This document shows positions 16,591 through 24,188 of a stretch of DNA of 32,660 bases, piece after piece (the first letter of the stretch is position 1; the number at the start of each line of letters is the position of its first letter). Position numbers and translations under genes: made by a program. Source of the stretch: Salipaludibacillus sp. CUR1 (GTDB lineage Bacteria > Bacillota > Bacilli > Bacillales > Salisediminibacteriaceae); assembly GCF_021028955.1 (NCBI RefSeq), contig NZ_JAIWPE010000044.1, positions 1 to 32,660 of the forward strand. The letters are read 5' to 3'. The notes under the pieces were generated by a model. The model ran no database searches. It was not told the origin of the DNA and worked only from the letters and a program-made list of their open reading frames with translations.

Positions 16591-17172
16591 CTACTTCAGT
16601 ATCTTCCCTGCTTCTGTTAAACGCTGAACCGCAGTGAAGATTTCTACACCAAGAAAAATAAGGCCGATCGCAATCAAATAATCAGGAAAAACAATCATCA
16701 GTGAAAAAAGTATAAAGCCTTCAGTCCGTTCAGCCAGTCCAGGCTGATAATAAAATGTTTTAATACCGCTTTTTTCAGCTACAGCCCCGACCGTTAAGAA
16801 TACTGTCATACAAAATATAATTGAGACGCTTAGCAGAAGCAATACCCACATAGCTTCAGGAAAACGAAAGGCAAGGCCTAGAATGACACTAATTTCAACG
16901 AGCCGGTCAAAAGTGACGTCCAGAACAGTTCCAAAAGGCGAGGTTTTAGTTTTACGGGCCATCGTCCCGTCCACTACATCCAAGAATCCTGAAAACCATA
17001 ACACAGCAAGTGCCAGTATAGGCTGATCTAAATAGATAAAAACACCGGAGCTTACCCCGATAATAAATGCGATTACTGTGACGTGGTTTGCGGTGAGGCC
17101 AATCTTCAGAAATATGTTTGCCGACTGGCTGATGGCAGGCTCTACCAGATGGCGGGCTTTCGTATCAAGCAT
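16591..17172 (-). CDS. CDP-alcohol phosphatidyltransferase family protein (YnjF-like)
   Basis: A 193-residue integral membrane enzyme of the family that joins a CDP-activated alcohol or lipid to a second alcohol (as in PgsA, PssA and Pis). The catalytic motif is intact: Asp65-x2-Asp68-Gly69-x2-Ala72-Arg73, then Gly81, Asp85 and Asp89 (SGFLDVVDGTMAR ... FGTVLDVTFD). About six hydrophobic segments flank it. The substrate pair is unknown. It is not an obvious housekeeping PgsA, because it sits 20 bases behind an ABC-transporter ATPase gene in the same operon, as YnjF does in E. coli. I chose ATG 17172 for its AAGGAA ribosome site; a GTG at 17181 would add three residues. Confidence 0.87.
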   Translation of the reverse strand: MLDTKARHLVEPAISQSANIFLKIGLTANHVTVIAFIIGVSSGVFIYLDQPILALAVLWFSGFLDVVDGTMARKTKTSPFGTVLDVTFDRLVEISVILGLAFRFPEAMWVLLLLSVSIIFCMTVFLTVGAVAEKSGIKTFYYQPGLAERTEGFILFSLMIVFPDYLIAIGLIFLGVEIFTAVQRLTEAGKILK

Positions 17173-17192
17173 GACTTCCACTTCCTTTTTCC

Positions 17193-18218
17193 CTATCGAG
17201 AAATCTTTTGTTCATTTTTTTGAGACTGTGTGCGCCAATTCGATTTCTTACCAGTGTCACACGCTTCAACACTGGGCCGCTTATAACAGACATGAACAGC
17301 CTCTTTATCATTAAACTTGCTGTTTGACTGGATAACTACAGACTGGTTCAGTTCAGGAATATGAACGTGATAAAACGTTAAACCGTATTTAAAAAATTTT
17401 GACTGGATGATTCCCTCTGCCTTTTGTGAATCACTGGCAAGAAGTCTGCTTACAGGCCGAAGGGAGAGTTTTCCCGCAGAGATAAATCTGCCCTCCACAT
17501 AAAGGCCTTCAGAAAACATTTCAGCCACTTCTTCGTTATCCGGATGCTGGTATACCTCTTCTGGAGCACCTATTTGCTGAAACTTGCCATCTTTCATAAC
17601 TGCGATCCTGTCACCCATAATCATCGCTTCTTCTCTGTCATGAGTAACAAAGACAGCTGTTACTCCTTCTCTTTTCAGAAAGTCTCTTACCCAGGTTCTT
17701 ATGGAAGTACGCAGTTCAGGGTCCAGGCTGCTGAATGGTTCATCGAGTAAAACAAGAGACGGATTGACAATAAGGGCTCTGGCAAGGGCCACCCGCTGCT
17801 GCTGCCCTCCGGAAAGCTGATTAGGATACCGGCCAGAGAGCTTTTCCAGCTCCACTTTTTCCAGCAGGTTCATTCCCCGCTCGATCCGTTCTTTCTTAGC
17901 TTTTTTATTCTTCCCGTATTTTAAACCGTAAGTCACATTTTCCAAAATTGTTAAGTGAGGAAACAGCAGCGGCTGCTGAAACATAAGCACGACTGGTCGC
18001 TGTTCTGCTTTAATAGAGGTCATATCCTTTCCGTCTATATATATTTTCCCTGATGACACTCTGGAAAGACCAGCTATAGAACGGAGAAGAGTCGATTTCC
18101 CGCATCCTGAAGGCCCGACGAGACTGATAATATCTCCTCTATTCACTTCTATATTTAAATGTTGGAATACCGTCAGATCAGCAAAGACCTTTGAGACATT
18201 CTCCAGTTTCATCAGCAT
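17193..18218 (-). CDS. ABC transporter ATPase (YnjD/PotA-like)
   Basis: A 341-residue importer ATPase. It has Walker A GPSGCGKST, Q-loop LMFQQPLLFPH, signature LSGGQQQR, Walker B LVLLDEPFSSLD and H-loop VTHDREEA. A C-terminal regulatory extension of about 110 residues follows the nucleotide-binding domain; its last 20 residues are polar and basic. ATG 18218 is preceded by AAGGAGG. The gene lies 14 bases after the second permease and completes a type I importer with the two permeases and the lipoprotein upstream. Sequence style resembles ATPases of spermidine, iron or thiamine importers, so the family does not reveal the substrate. Confidence 0.9.
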   Translation of the reverse strand: MLMKLENVSKVFADLTVFQHLNIEVNRGDIISLVGPSGCGKSTLLRSIAGLSRVSSGKIYIDGKDMTSIKAEQRPVVLMFQQPLLFPHLTILENVTYGLKYGKNKKAKKERIERGMNLLEKVELEKLSGRYPNQLSGGQQQRVALARALIVNPSLVLLDEPFSSLDPELRTSIRTWVRDFLKREGVTAVFVTHDREEAMIMGDRIAVMKDGKFQQIGAPEEVYQHPDNEEVAEMFSEGLYVEGRFISAGKLSLRPVSRLLASDSQKAEGIIQSKFFKYGLTFYHVHIPELNQSVVIQSNSKFNDKEAVHVCYKRPSVEACDTGKKSNWRTQSQKNEQKISR

Positions 18219-18232
18219 AAGCTGATCCCTCC

Positions 18233-19036
18233 TTAAGGTTTACGGATTACAAATAAATACCCTTTTATTACAGCTTCCCACACGATCAGAAAAGCAATCG
18301 GCAGGAGTGCAAACAAGACAGAAAATCCTGCCACCACCGCTTCATCGGCACTGTTAAAATAAGGGTAATAAATCATAGGCAAAGTAAGCACTTTCCCTCC
18401 CCCGATAATCGCTGTCAGCACGTACTGGCTGAGGGAAATAACAAAGACAAGCACTGCGGTGCTGCGCAGACTTGGTATGATCAGAGGGACAACCACCGTC
18501 CAAAACGTTGTCCACCGTCCTGCGCCGAGAACAGCACTCTGTTCTTCCCAGTCAAAGGACAGCCTGTCAAATCCTGCTTTCAAAACTCTTACTGCATAAG
18601 GTAGCGTTGGAAGCAAATGAATTAAAATGACGCCGGTTATTCTGTCTGTCAGTCCCAGCCGGATCATAGTTAAATGCATGCCCATAGCAATCGCCAGGAC
18701 AGGAATTAAAATAGGCATCATAAGGAGAGCTTCCACTACTCCTTTCCCTTTGAACGAAAATCTGCTTAAGGCGTAAGCCGAGGGCACAGCGATAAGAAAA
18801 TTTATGAGTACGACGCTAACCCCTACAGCTACTGTAACGTAAAGTGATCTGGAAAGTGCCGGGTCCCTGAACATCACTTCCCAGGCGCGCAGACTGAACT
18901 GGTCAGGACGCCATTCCGGCCAGGACCAGCCAAAACTGACGCTTTTTATGAACATGATAACCACAGGCGCGACAAAGAGCAGAATGCATCCTGTAAACCA
19001 TACCGCCTGCGCCGCTTTTTTTCTGTTAAAAATCAT
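18233..19036 (-). CDS. ABC transporter permease 2 (second half of YnjC-like)
   Basis: A 267-residue permease with six predicted helices. The EAA docking loop falls near SAVLGAGRWTTFWTVVVPLI. The protein resembles the PotC/CysW-like second permease of type I importers. In E. coli YnjC both permease halves are fused in one protein; here they are separate genes. ATG 19036 follows GAGGAGG by about 8 bases, and its first bases overlap the stop codon of permease 1 (ATGA overlap), so the two are coupled. A longer frame to 19072 lacks a ribosome site. Confidence 0.9.
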   Translation of the reverse strand: MIFNRKKAAQAVWFTGCILLFVAPVVIMFIKSVSFGWSWPEWRPDQFSLRAWEVMFRDPALSRSLYVTVAVGVSVVLINFLIAVPSAYALSRFSFKGKGVVEALLMMPILIPVLAIAMGMHLTMIRLGLTDRITGVILIHLLPTLPYAVRVLKAGFDRLSFDWEEQSAVLGAGRWTTFWTVVVPLIIPSLRSTAVLVFVISLSQYVLTAIIGGGKVLTLPMIYYPYFNSADEAVVAGFSVLFALLPIAFLIVWEAVIKGYLFVIRKP

Positions 19037-19944
19037 GCTTCTTCCCTCCTCATCGCCCAGCGGCTCCGCCATCTCTGGGCGAAAGTCAGGATAAAGAAGG
19101 CTGCAGCAAGTGACACTGCCGACAGAAAGACCATCATCGCATGAGCGAGCGGCCGATTCACCCAGGCAGCCTGGTAAAACCAGTCATAAGCAAGCACCGG
19201 GATCATTTTCGGGTAAGTAACACCGAGCAGGGCGGGTACTTCAAACGCACCGAGTACAAATACGAACAGGATCAGAAATACCTCCAGGGAAACTGGCCAG
19301 ACCCATGGAAATTCCACTGTTTTGAAAACTGTCCAGCCGTTTCCGCCCAACGTCCGGCTTACATCTTCATATCTCATATCCATTTCCTGATAAACAGGGA
19401 GAAGCATAAGAATGACAAAAGGAATTTCCTTCCATATATACGTGAGAATCACACCTATATAGTATGGGTCATTAACTAATAACGGAAACTGGCTCATATT
19501 TTCAAGCCATCCTGACTGGAATGCCACCGAGGAAAACCACCCGCTTGGAGCAAACAATAAAAAGACTATATAAGCAGCCACAAAATGCGGGATAAGCATA
19601 GGAAACCAGGCGATAAATTTCCAGTGGTCCTGTTTAAACAAGCGGACCAGATGGCGTGTCATCCAGATACCGATCACGAGAGACACAGCTGTCGAAATAA
19701 ACGCCACCCAAATACTCACTGCCAGGGCATTCAGAAAAACACCTTCCTGGAAAAGCTGCTGGTAATGGTAGTAAAACGGCTGGCCTTCTTCCACAGCTAC
19801 ACTGCTTTTTGCAGCGCTGTAAAGACCGTAGCCTACAAAGAAAAAAACAACGAGCAGGCTTGGAAGCAAATAAAAATAAGGTTTCAGGCTGGTTAACTTA
19901 CTGCTGGACAACTTCTCGTTCCCAATGTTCCAGAATCCAGTCAT
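19033..19944 (-). CDS. ABC transporter permease 1 (first half of YnjC-like)
   Basis: A 303-residue permease with six helices, the first at about residues 22-46 (YFYLLPSLLVVFFFVGYGLY). The EAA loop is near DVSRTLGGNGWTVFKTVEFP. A large external loop separates helices 1 and 2. The start is uncertain. ATG 19944 has no clear ribosome site and overlaps the binding-protein gene by 47 bases. A TTG at 19911, with GGGAACGAG upstream, would begin LSSSKLTSLKPY and overlap by only 14 bases. Either way it is translationally coupled to the gene before it. Confidence 0.88.
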   Translation of the reverse strand: MTGFWNIGNEKLSSSKLTSLKPYFYLLPSLLVVFFFVGYGLYSAAKSSVAVEEGQPFYYHYQQLFQEGVFLNALAVSIWVAFISTAVSLVIGIWMTRHLVRLFKQDHWKFIAWFPMLIPHFVAAYIVFLLFAPSGWFSSVAFQSGWLENMSQFPLLVNDPYYIGVILTYIWKEIPFVILMLLPVYQEMDMRYEDVSRTLGGNGWTVFKTVEFPWVWPVSLEVFLILFVFVLGAFEVPALLGVTYPKMIPVLAYDWFYQAAWVNRPLAHAMMVFLSAVSLAAAFFILTFAQRWRSRWAMRREEA

Positions 19945-21112
19945 GGTATCTTGAGTCGAGTTCCGGAAGAATATCCTCTGACTCTACGATTGCCGGACCG
20001 GTTATTTGCTCCATTTCCTGTACCTGCTCCTCTGAAATACTTTCAGCATTCAGAACTGTGCCCTCTCCCCACATGGAAGGATCTAATTTTTTGATCTGGG
20101 CTTCAGGAGAGAGCATAAAGTTTATCGCAACCATCGCAGCCTCTGGTTCAGGACTGTTGAATGGAATAGATAAATAGTGGGTGTTACTGATCGACCCTGG
20201 TTCCAGCACAACGGTCTCTGTTGCTTCAGGGAAAATGCCGTCTTCGATAAGGCTTTCAGCACGGTGCTCATTAAAACCCATTGTAAATGCTACTTCCCCG
20301 TTTGAATAAAGCTGGTCCAGATGTGAGAGTGATTCAGGATAGGTCTGTCCGTTACGCCAAAGGGACTCTTTAAATGTACGAAGAGTGTCAAAAACCTCTT
20401 CCTTGTTTTCTTCGAGCCACTCTTCATTAAATGTTTCCAGCTCCTCAGGATCGTCTGCCACATGGTACATGACATGCCGGACAAAGGCATTTCCTGTAAA
20501 ATCATTCACATTAGGGTAAGTAAACTGGCCAGGGTGGTCGATTGCCCACTCAATCAAATCCTCCATCGTTTCAGGCGGATTTTCTACCATATCTGAATTG
20601 TATTGAAACGCAAATTGAACATTGCCCCACGGTGCCTGGTGCCCGTTAATTTCCGTTCCCATATCGAAATGGACGAACGGCGCATCGTCACCAATGTAGT
20701 CTTCCATGTTTGGCAAGTGTGATGTAAACTCTCCATATAACAAATCATTATTTTTGGCGTTTCTGAAATTTTCGCCGTTAATCCAGAGAAGATCTGCCGA
20801 CCCTTCATTTTGGCCTGCTTCTTTTTCCGTCATAAGTTTGGATAAGAAGTCAGGCGCATCCATCGGATAGCGTGTAAGGGTAATATCATATTCCTCTTCA
20901 AGGTGAGGAGCAACAAATTCATCGAGATACTGGTTAACTCCGTCATCTCCTCCCCACATATAAATACCTATTTCCGAACCTTCAGCTTCACTGACTATGT
21001 CGTCCCAATCTTTACCCTCTAAACCGTGTGCTGCGTCCTCCTCCTGCTGATCCTGGCCGCATGCCAGCAGCACAGACGCCATTAAACCTATAGCCGGTAT
21101 CACTTTTTTCAT
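19898..21112 (-). CDS. ABC transporter substrate-binding lipoprotein (YnjB-like)
   Basis: A 404-residue extracellular binding protein. The lipoprotein signal MKKVIPAIGLMASVLLAC places the lipidated cysteine at residue 18. The mature part is a family-1-like two-lobe binding protein. The segment DLLWINGENF (about residue 119) and the following LLYG are the features I associate with the YnjB group, and MWGGDDGVNQYLDEFVAP near the start of the mature domain fits too. The protein is strongly acidic. I chose the ATG at 21112 because GGAG lies 9 bases upstream and the signal then begins properly. It is the first gene of the transporter sub-operon, separated from the upstream TVP38 gene by 402 bases and a hairpin. 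The ligand is unknown. Confidence 0.87.
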   Translation of the reverse strand: MKKVIPAIGLMASVLLACGQDQQEEDAAHGLEGKDWDDIVSEAEGSEIGIYMWGGDDGVNQYLDEFVAPHLEEEYDITLTRYPMDAPDFLSKLMTEKEAGQNEGSADLLWINGENFRNAKNNDLLYGEFTSHLPNMEDYIGDDAPFVHFDMGTEINGHQAPWGNVQFAFQYNSDMVENPPETMEDLIEWAIDHPGQFTYPNVNDFTGNAFVRHVMYHVADDPEELETFNEEWLEENKEEVFDTLRTFKESLWRNGQTYPESLSHLDQLYSNGEVAFTMGFNEHRAESLIEDGIFPEATETVVLEPGSISNTHYLSIPFNSPEPEAAMVAINFMLSPEAQIKKLDPSMWGEGTVLNAESISEEQVQEMEQITGPAIVESEDILPELDSRYHDWILEHWEREVVQQ

Positions 21113-21514
21113 CTTTTCACACTCCGCTAATTTTTTTATTTTCAAATATATAAAGTTATTTAAGTTTATGCTTTATCAGAAGCAGCCCATACCCTATTTA
21201 TTTTCAGGTGCCGTTTGAGACAAGTTATTAAAGCTTTAAATTAGATGGAAGAAGGAGTTCTTTAAAACATATAAAACAGTATAACTCGTTTAAAAAGTTG
21301 AATAAGTAAGCCTGCTTACAATTGTGTGTGGTATTTTGAGCCTCTCTCACTCTGGTAGAAAAGAGAGTCAAACCTGTTTCCATATCTTTCTCACAAAGTA
21401 TATTCTAACATATACACGCCAAATATTAGTGAACATCTCGTGTCTTAAAGCAAGAAGCGTTCGATGAGCTCGAACGCTTCTTTACTAAGCTTAAATAAGT
21501 TTTGTACGGCGTCC
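21113..21514. other. Intergenic region inside the 16-26 kb cluster
   Basis: No gene seen. It contains a terminator-like hairpin at 21452-21482. A CTCTC-type imperfect inverted repeat lies around 21343-21371, and AT-rich sequence includes a TATACT on the minus strand near 21284 without a good -35. I looked for known riboswitch cores on the minus strand and recognised none. A separate promoter for the ABC operon probably lies here. Confidence 0.55.
21452..21482 (-). terminator. Hairpin after the TVP38 gene
   Basis: AAGAAGCGTTCGA (21452-21464) pairs perfectly with TCGAACGCTTCTT (21470-21482). The T tract on the minus strand is weak, so it may attenuate instead of stopping transcription into the ABC operon. 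Confidence 0.7.
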
Positions 21515-22213
21515 TTAAGACGTTTCTTTTAATTCATCCATATCGATGCCTTTTTTCTTGGCAAGGTATTTAGGAATAAGAGAGACAAGGAAAAGAATGA
21601 TCCCTGCAGCCGCAAATTGCAGCATTAAGTTTAACGAAATACCTTCCCGTACAATTTGTCCTGCCATAAACGCGTAAATAAATGCTCCAGGAGCCATCGT
21701 AATTAGCGATACACCTGTATACTTGGCAAAACCTAAACTCGTGAGGCCGTATGCATAGTTCTGAACGTTATAAGGGAAGACCGGCACAAGCCGTGTAAGA
21801 ATCAGGAAACTGACCCCGTTCTTTTCTACACCTTTATCAATTTTATCGAAAATAGGGTTTCCTTTAAACTTCTTCAAAATCATGTCACGGGCTAAATATT
21901 TAGCTACAAGGAAAGCTGCAGCCGCACCGAGAGTGGCACCGATCAGTGATAAAATCCCTCCAATGACAGGGCCGAAAGTGATCCCCGCCACAATTGTAAG
22001 CACTGCTCCCGGCAGCATAAACACTGCCACGGCAACGAATACAAGAACAAATATGACATATCCCAGCATTCCAAAGCTGTTAATGAACTCCTGCATCGCT
22101 GCGACATCCTGAAGACGGTCCATAATACCCGTCTGCCATGCAATTAATATAACTGCTCCAATAACTGCCAGCAAACTGACAAGTTTAATGGCTGATTTAT
22201 TTTTTTCACTCAC
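21515..22213 (-). CDS. TVP38/TMEM64 (DedA/VTT-domain) membrane protein, YdjX/YdjZ-like
   Basis: A 232-residue membrane protein. A first helix (about residues 10-30) is followed by the VTT/SNARE-associated domain: the hydrophobic FVLVFVAVAVFMLPGAVLTI stretch, the GxxxG-rich IVAGITFGPVIGGILSLIGATLG stretch in outline, and FLILTRLVPVFPYNVQNYAYG, the family's re-entrant signature. The DedA superfamily includes lipid scramblases and flippases; the TVP38 branch is largely uncharacterised in bacteria. I chose the GTG at 22213 (GGAAAGGAAG upstream); a GTG at 22222 is possible. It lies 24 bases after the rhodanese gene, and E. coli keeps two such proteins (YdjX, YdjZ) next to its ynj genes. Confidence 0.88.
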   Translation of the reverse strand: MSEKNKSAIKLVSLLAVIGAVILIAWQTGIMDRLQDVAAMQEFINSFGMLGYVIFVLVFVAVAVFMLPGAVLTIVAGITFGPVIGGILSLIGATLGAAAAFLVAKYLARDMILKKFKGNPIFDKIDKGVEKNGVSFLILTRLVPVFPYNVQNYAYGLTSLGFAKYTGVSLITMAPGAFIYAFMAGQIVREGISLNLMLQFAAAGIILFLVSLIPKYLAKKKGIDMDELKETS

Positions 22214-22237
22214 AGTCTTCACTTCCTTTCCTGGTGA

Positions 22238-23230
22238 TTAAAAATCACCGTTTTCTGTTCTGTCGATTACGTCCTGGTTACCCTCTTCGTATGCGTGGTA
22301 AGACCATTCAATCCAGGAGCCGTCATAGTTTTTCGCGTTATCATAACCCATTGCATGAGTAAGCACAAGCCATGTGTAGGCAGATCTTACACCAGATTGA
22401 CAGTAGGAAATGACTGTCTGGTCATTTGCTGTGACGTCTCCGTAAAGCTCTTCCAGTTCATTTAACGGCTTAATTGTGCCATCCTCTGCAGTAGCTTCTG
22501 AGTACTCAATGAATAAGGAATCTTGTATTTTACCAGGGCCGTATGCACCGCTGAGTGTCGTGCTTCCTTCTTCTTCATCAAGTGCGCGTGTATCCAATAC
22601 TAAATAATCATCGCTATCTGCTGCTTCAATCATTGTATCAAGGGAGGCGTTAAATGCTTCCTCGTTAAAATCAGGTGCTGTGTACTCTGTTTCCGGACGG
22701 TCGCCAGGTTCCATTGCGTCTCCTGTTTCAAACCCTTCACCAATCCAGACATTGATGCCGCCATCAAGGAATCTTACATCTTCATGCCCCATCATTTTAA
22801 GCTGCCAGAAAACTCTTGCGGAGTCGTGCTGGTCGTTTGCTGCATAAGTGACAATTGTGGTATCTTCCTGTACACCGAATGAGCTTAACATGTCTTCCAT
22901 TTCTTCTTTAGTATTCGCCATACCGCCGTATGGGTAATCTTCCGTTCCAGAATAATCAGGGCGCCATACTTCAAAGGACCCCGGGATGGCCCCGCCTCTT
23001 TCATCCATGGTGCCGATTACGACAACATCCTGAGACTCATCTTCCATTAGGTCTTTTAATTCGTGGGCTGTAACAAATACTTCAGGGTTGGCATATTCAC
23101 TGATTTTTTCCTGCTGTGCGGACATGTCTACCTCCTGTGCGTCAATACCGGTTACTGAAAAATAAACGATAACGCCTACGAGCAGTACTGCAAGTGCACC
23201 AAAACTTCCAAATTTCATTTTTTTACTCAT
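22238..23230 (-). CDS. Membrane-anchored tandem rhodanese (YnjE/SseA-like)
   Basis: A 330-residue thiosulfate sulfurtransferase-like protein. An N-terminal hydrophobic segment (residues 8-28) serves as uncleaved anchor or signal peptide, so the catalytic part faces outward. Two rhodanese domains follow. Domain 1 (about 45-170) has TYAANDQHDSAR where the active loop belongs, with Ala in place of Cys, so it is inactive. Domain 2 (about 185-315) carries the loop YCQSGVRSAY with catalytic Cys277. The domain order (inactive, then active) is that of classical tandem rhodaneses. ATG 23230 follows GAGGAGG by 9 bases. It begins a pair with the TVP38 gene; an inverted-repeat element separates it from the HdrB-like gene upstream. 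Confidence 0.9.
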   Translation of the reverse strand: MSKKMKFGSFGALAVLLVGVIVYFSVTGIDAQEVDMSAQQEKISEYANPEVFVTAHELKDLMEDESQDVVVIGTMDERGGAIPGSFEVWRPDYSGTEDYPYGGMANTKEEMEDMLSSFGVQEDTTIVTYAANDQHDSARVFWQLKMMGHEDVRFLDGGINVWIGEGFETGDAMEPGDRPETEYTAPDFNEEAFNASLDTMIEAADSDDYLVLDTRALDEEEGSTTLSGAYGPGKIQDSLFIEYSEATAEDGTIKPLNELEELYGDVTANDQTVISYCQSGVRSAYTWLVLTHAMGYDNAKNYDGSWIEWSYHAYEEGNQDVIDRTENGDF

Positions 23231-23297
23231 TGTAATACCCTCCTCTTAAAATAAGGTGTAGATGCTCAACAATTCACAAATAATTGCTTTTATATTT

Positions 23298-23373
23298 GGC
23301 TCTGTTAAACTTTGTTGTTGATTTTCGCTTTAAGACGCTCGCTGTAATCAACTCCTGATCTATTAACAGAGCC
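23298..23373. repeat. Nested inverted-repeat element between two cluster genes
   Basis: Outer arms GGCTCTGTTAA (23298-23308) and TTAACAGAGCC (23363-23373) are perfect. Inner arms GTTGATT and AATCAAC sit within, and TTTTATTTAAA follows. The structure could form a cruciform or act as a terminator. Its composition resembles intergenic palindromic repeats of Bacillaceae, but no second copy is present here. Confidence 0.75.
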
Positions 23374-23413
23374 TTTTATTTAAACATGGTCTGTACCAGG
23401 ATGGGTGAAAGAC

Positions 23414-24187
23414 TTATGCTTTAACAACCTGCCTGACTGCGTGTTTAGATTTATAGCGGTTAATCCACGATTTAGCTGGACTCGAAAGAACATCTTCAGG
23501 GGCAGGCTCTTCGTTATATACAACCGGTCCCCATAATAAATCAAGAATATGGAAGGCCTTCTTTCCAACTTTCATCATTGATGACCGGCATGCGGCACAG
23601 TAGACAACCACATGGTCCGATTCAAAGTCGTCTGCCCGGCGCTTCATTACACGTGTTGCTAAATCCGGGTTTGCCGGCACTATCATTCCGCCAAATCCGC
23701 AGCAGCGGGCATTTTCTCTTGAGTGTTCAGTTTCTTCGACTCTGTAACCCAGCTCTGACATAATCCAGCGTATTCCATCCTGGATCTCTTTTTCATACCG
23801 GGTAGAACAGGAATCGTGAATCCCGAAGACGACGTCGCTGTCTTTCGCTTTCCCGCGAACTTCTTCCGGAAGGCCGATTTTAGGAAGAAGCGTCCACAGT
23901 GATTCGACATCTGTATGATCGCTCGTTTCCTTAATCGTTTTGTAACAGTTCTGACACGCGACAATCATAGTCTCTATTCCTACATCGTCAATATCTTTCT
24001 GAAGCCCTGCAAATCTTTCCTTGAACTTTTCTTCCTGTCCCAGGGCTTTAGTGCCTTTCCCGCAACACTTCTGCACCCCTCCAAGGTCGGGGTAAATTTG
24101 TTTTAAATATTCCATTGTTTTTTTAACGCCTTCAGGTGTGTATGAAGGCAGTGAACAACCTGGCATGAACCCCATTTTTTCACTCAT
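23414..24187 (-). CDS. HdrB-like iron-sulfur protein with two CCG domains
   Basis: A 257-residue soluble protein of the heterodisulfide reductase subunit B/CCG family. Both cysteine sets are complete. Set 1 is Cys11, Cys41-Cys42 and Cys78-x2-Cys81. Set 2 is Cys127, Cys162-Cys163 (RCCGFGG) and Cys197-x2-Cys200. In HdrB the two sets bind unusual non-cubane [4Fe-4S] clusters at which disulfides are reduced. The gene follows the flavoprotein with only one base between stop and start, and its ribosome site (AAGGGGTG) lies within that gene's end, so the two very likely form one electron-transfer unit. Possible substrates are a thiol-disulfide, persulfide or quinone; the sequence does not decide. 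Confidence 0.9.
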   Translation of the reverse strand: MSEKMGFMPGCSLPSYTPEGVKKTMEYLKQIYPDLGGVQKCCGKGTKALGQEEKFKERFAGLQKDIDDVGIETMIVACQNCYKTIKETSDHTDVESLWTLLPKIGLPEEVRGKAKDSDVVFGIHDSCSTRYEKEIQDGIRWIMSELGYRVEETEHSRENARCCGFGGMIVPANPDLATRVMKRRADDFESDHVVVYCAACRSSMMKVGKKAFHILDLLWGPVVYNEEPAPEDVLSSPAKSWINRYKSKHAVRQVVKA

Positions 24188-24188
24188 G

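Noticed and set aside
16023-21112. Calling the ABC importer a spermidine, iron or thiamine transporter
   Set aside because: The ATPase and permeases are generic type I subunits; the binding protein and neighbours fit the ynj type better, and no substrate is known for it.
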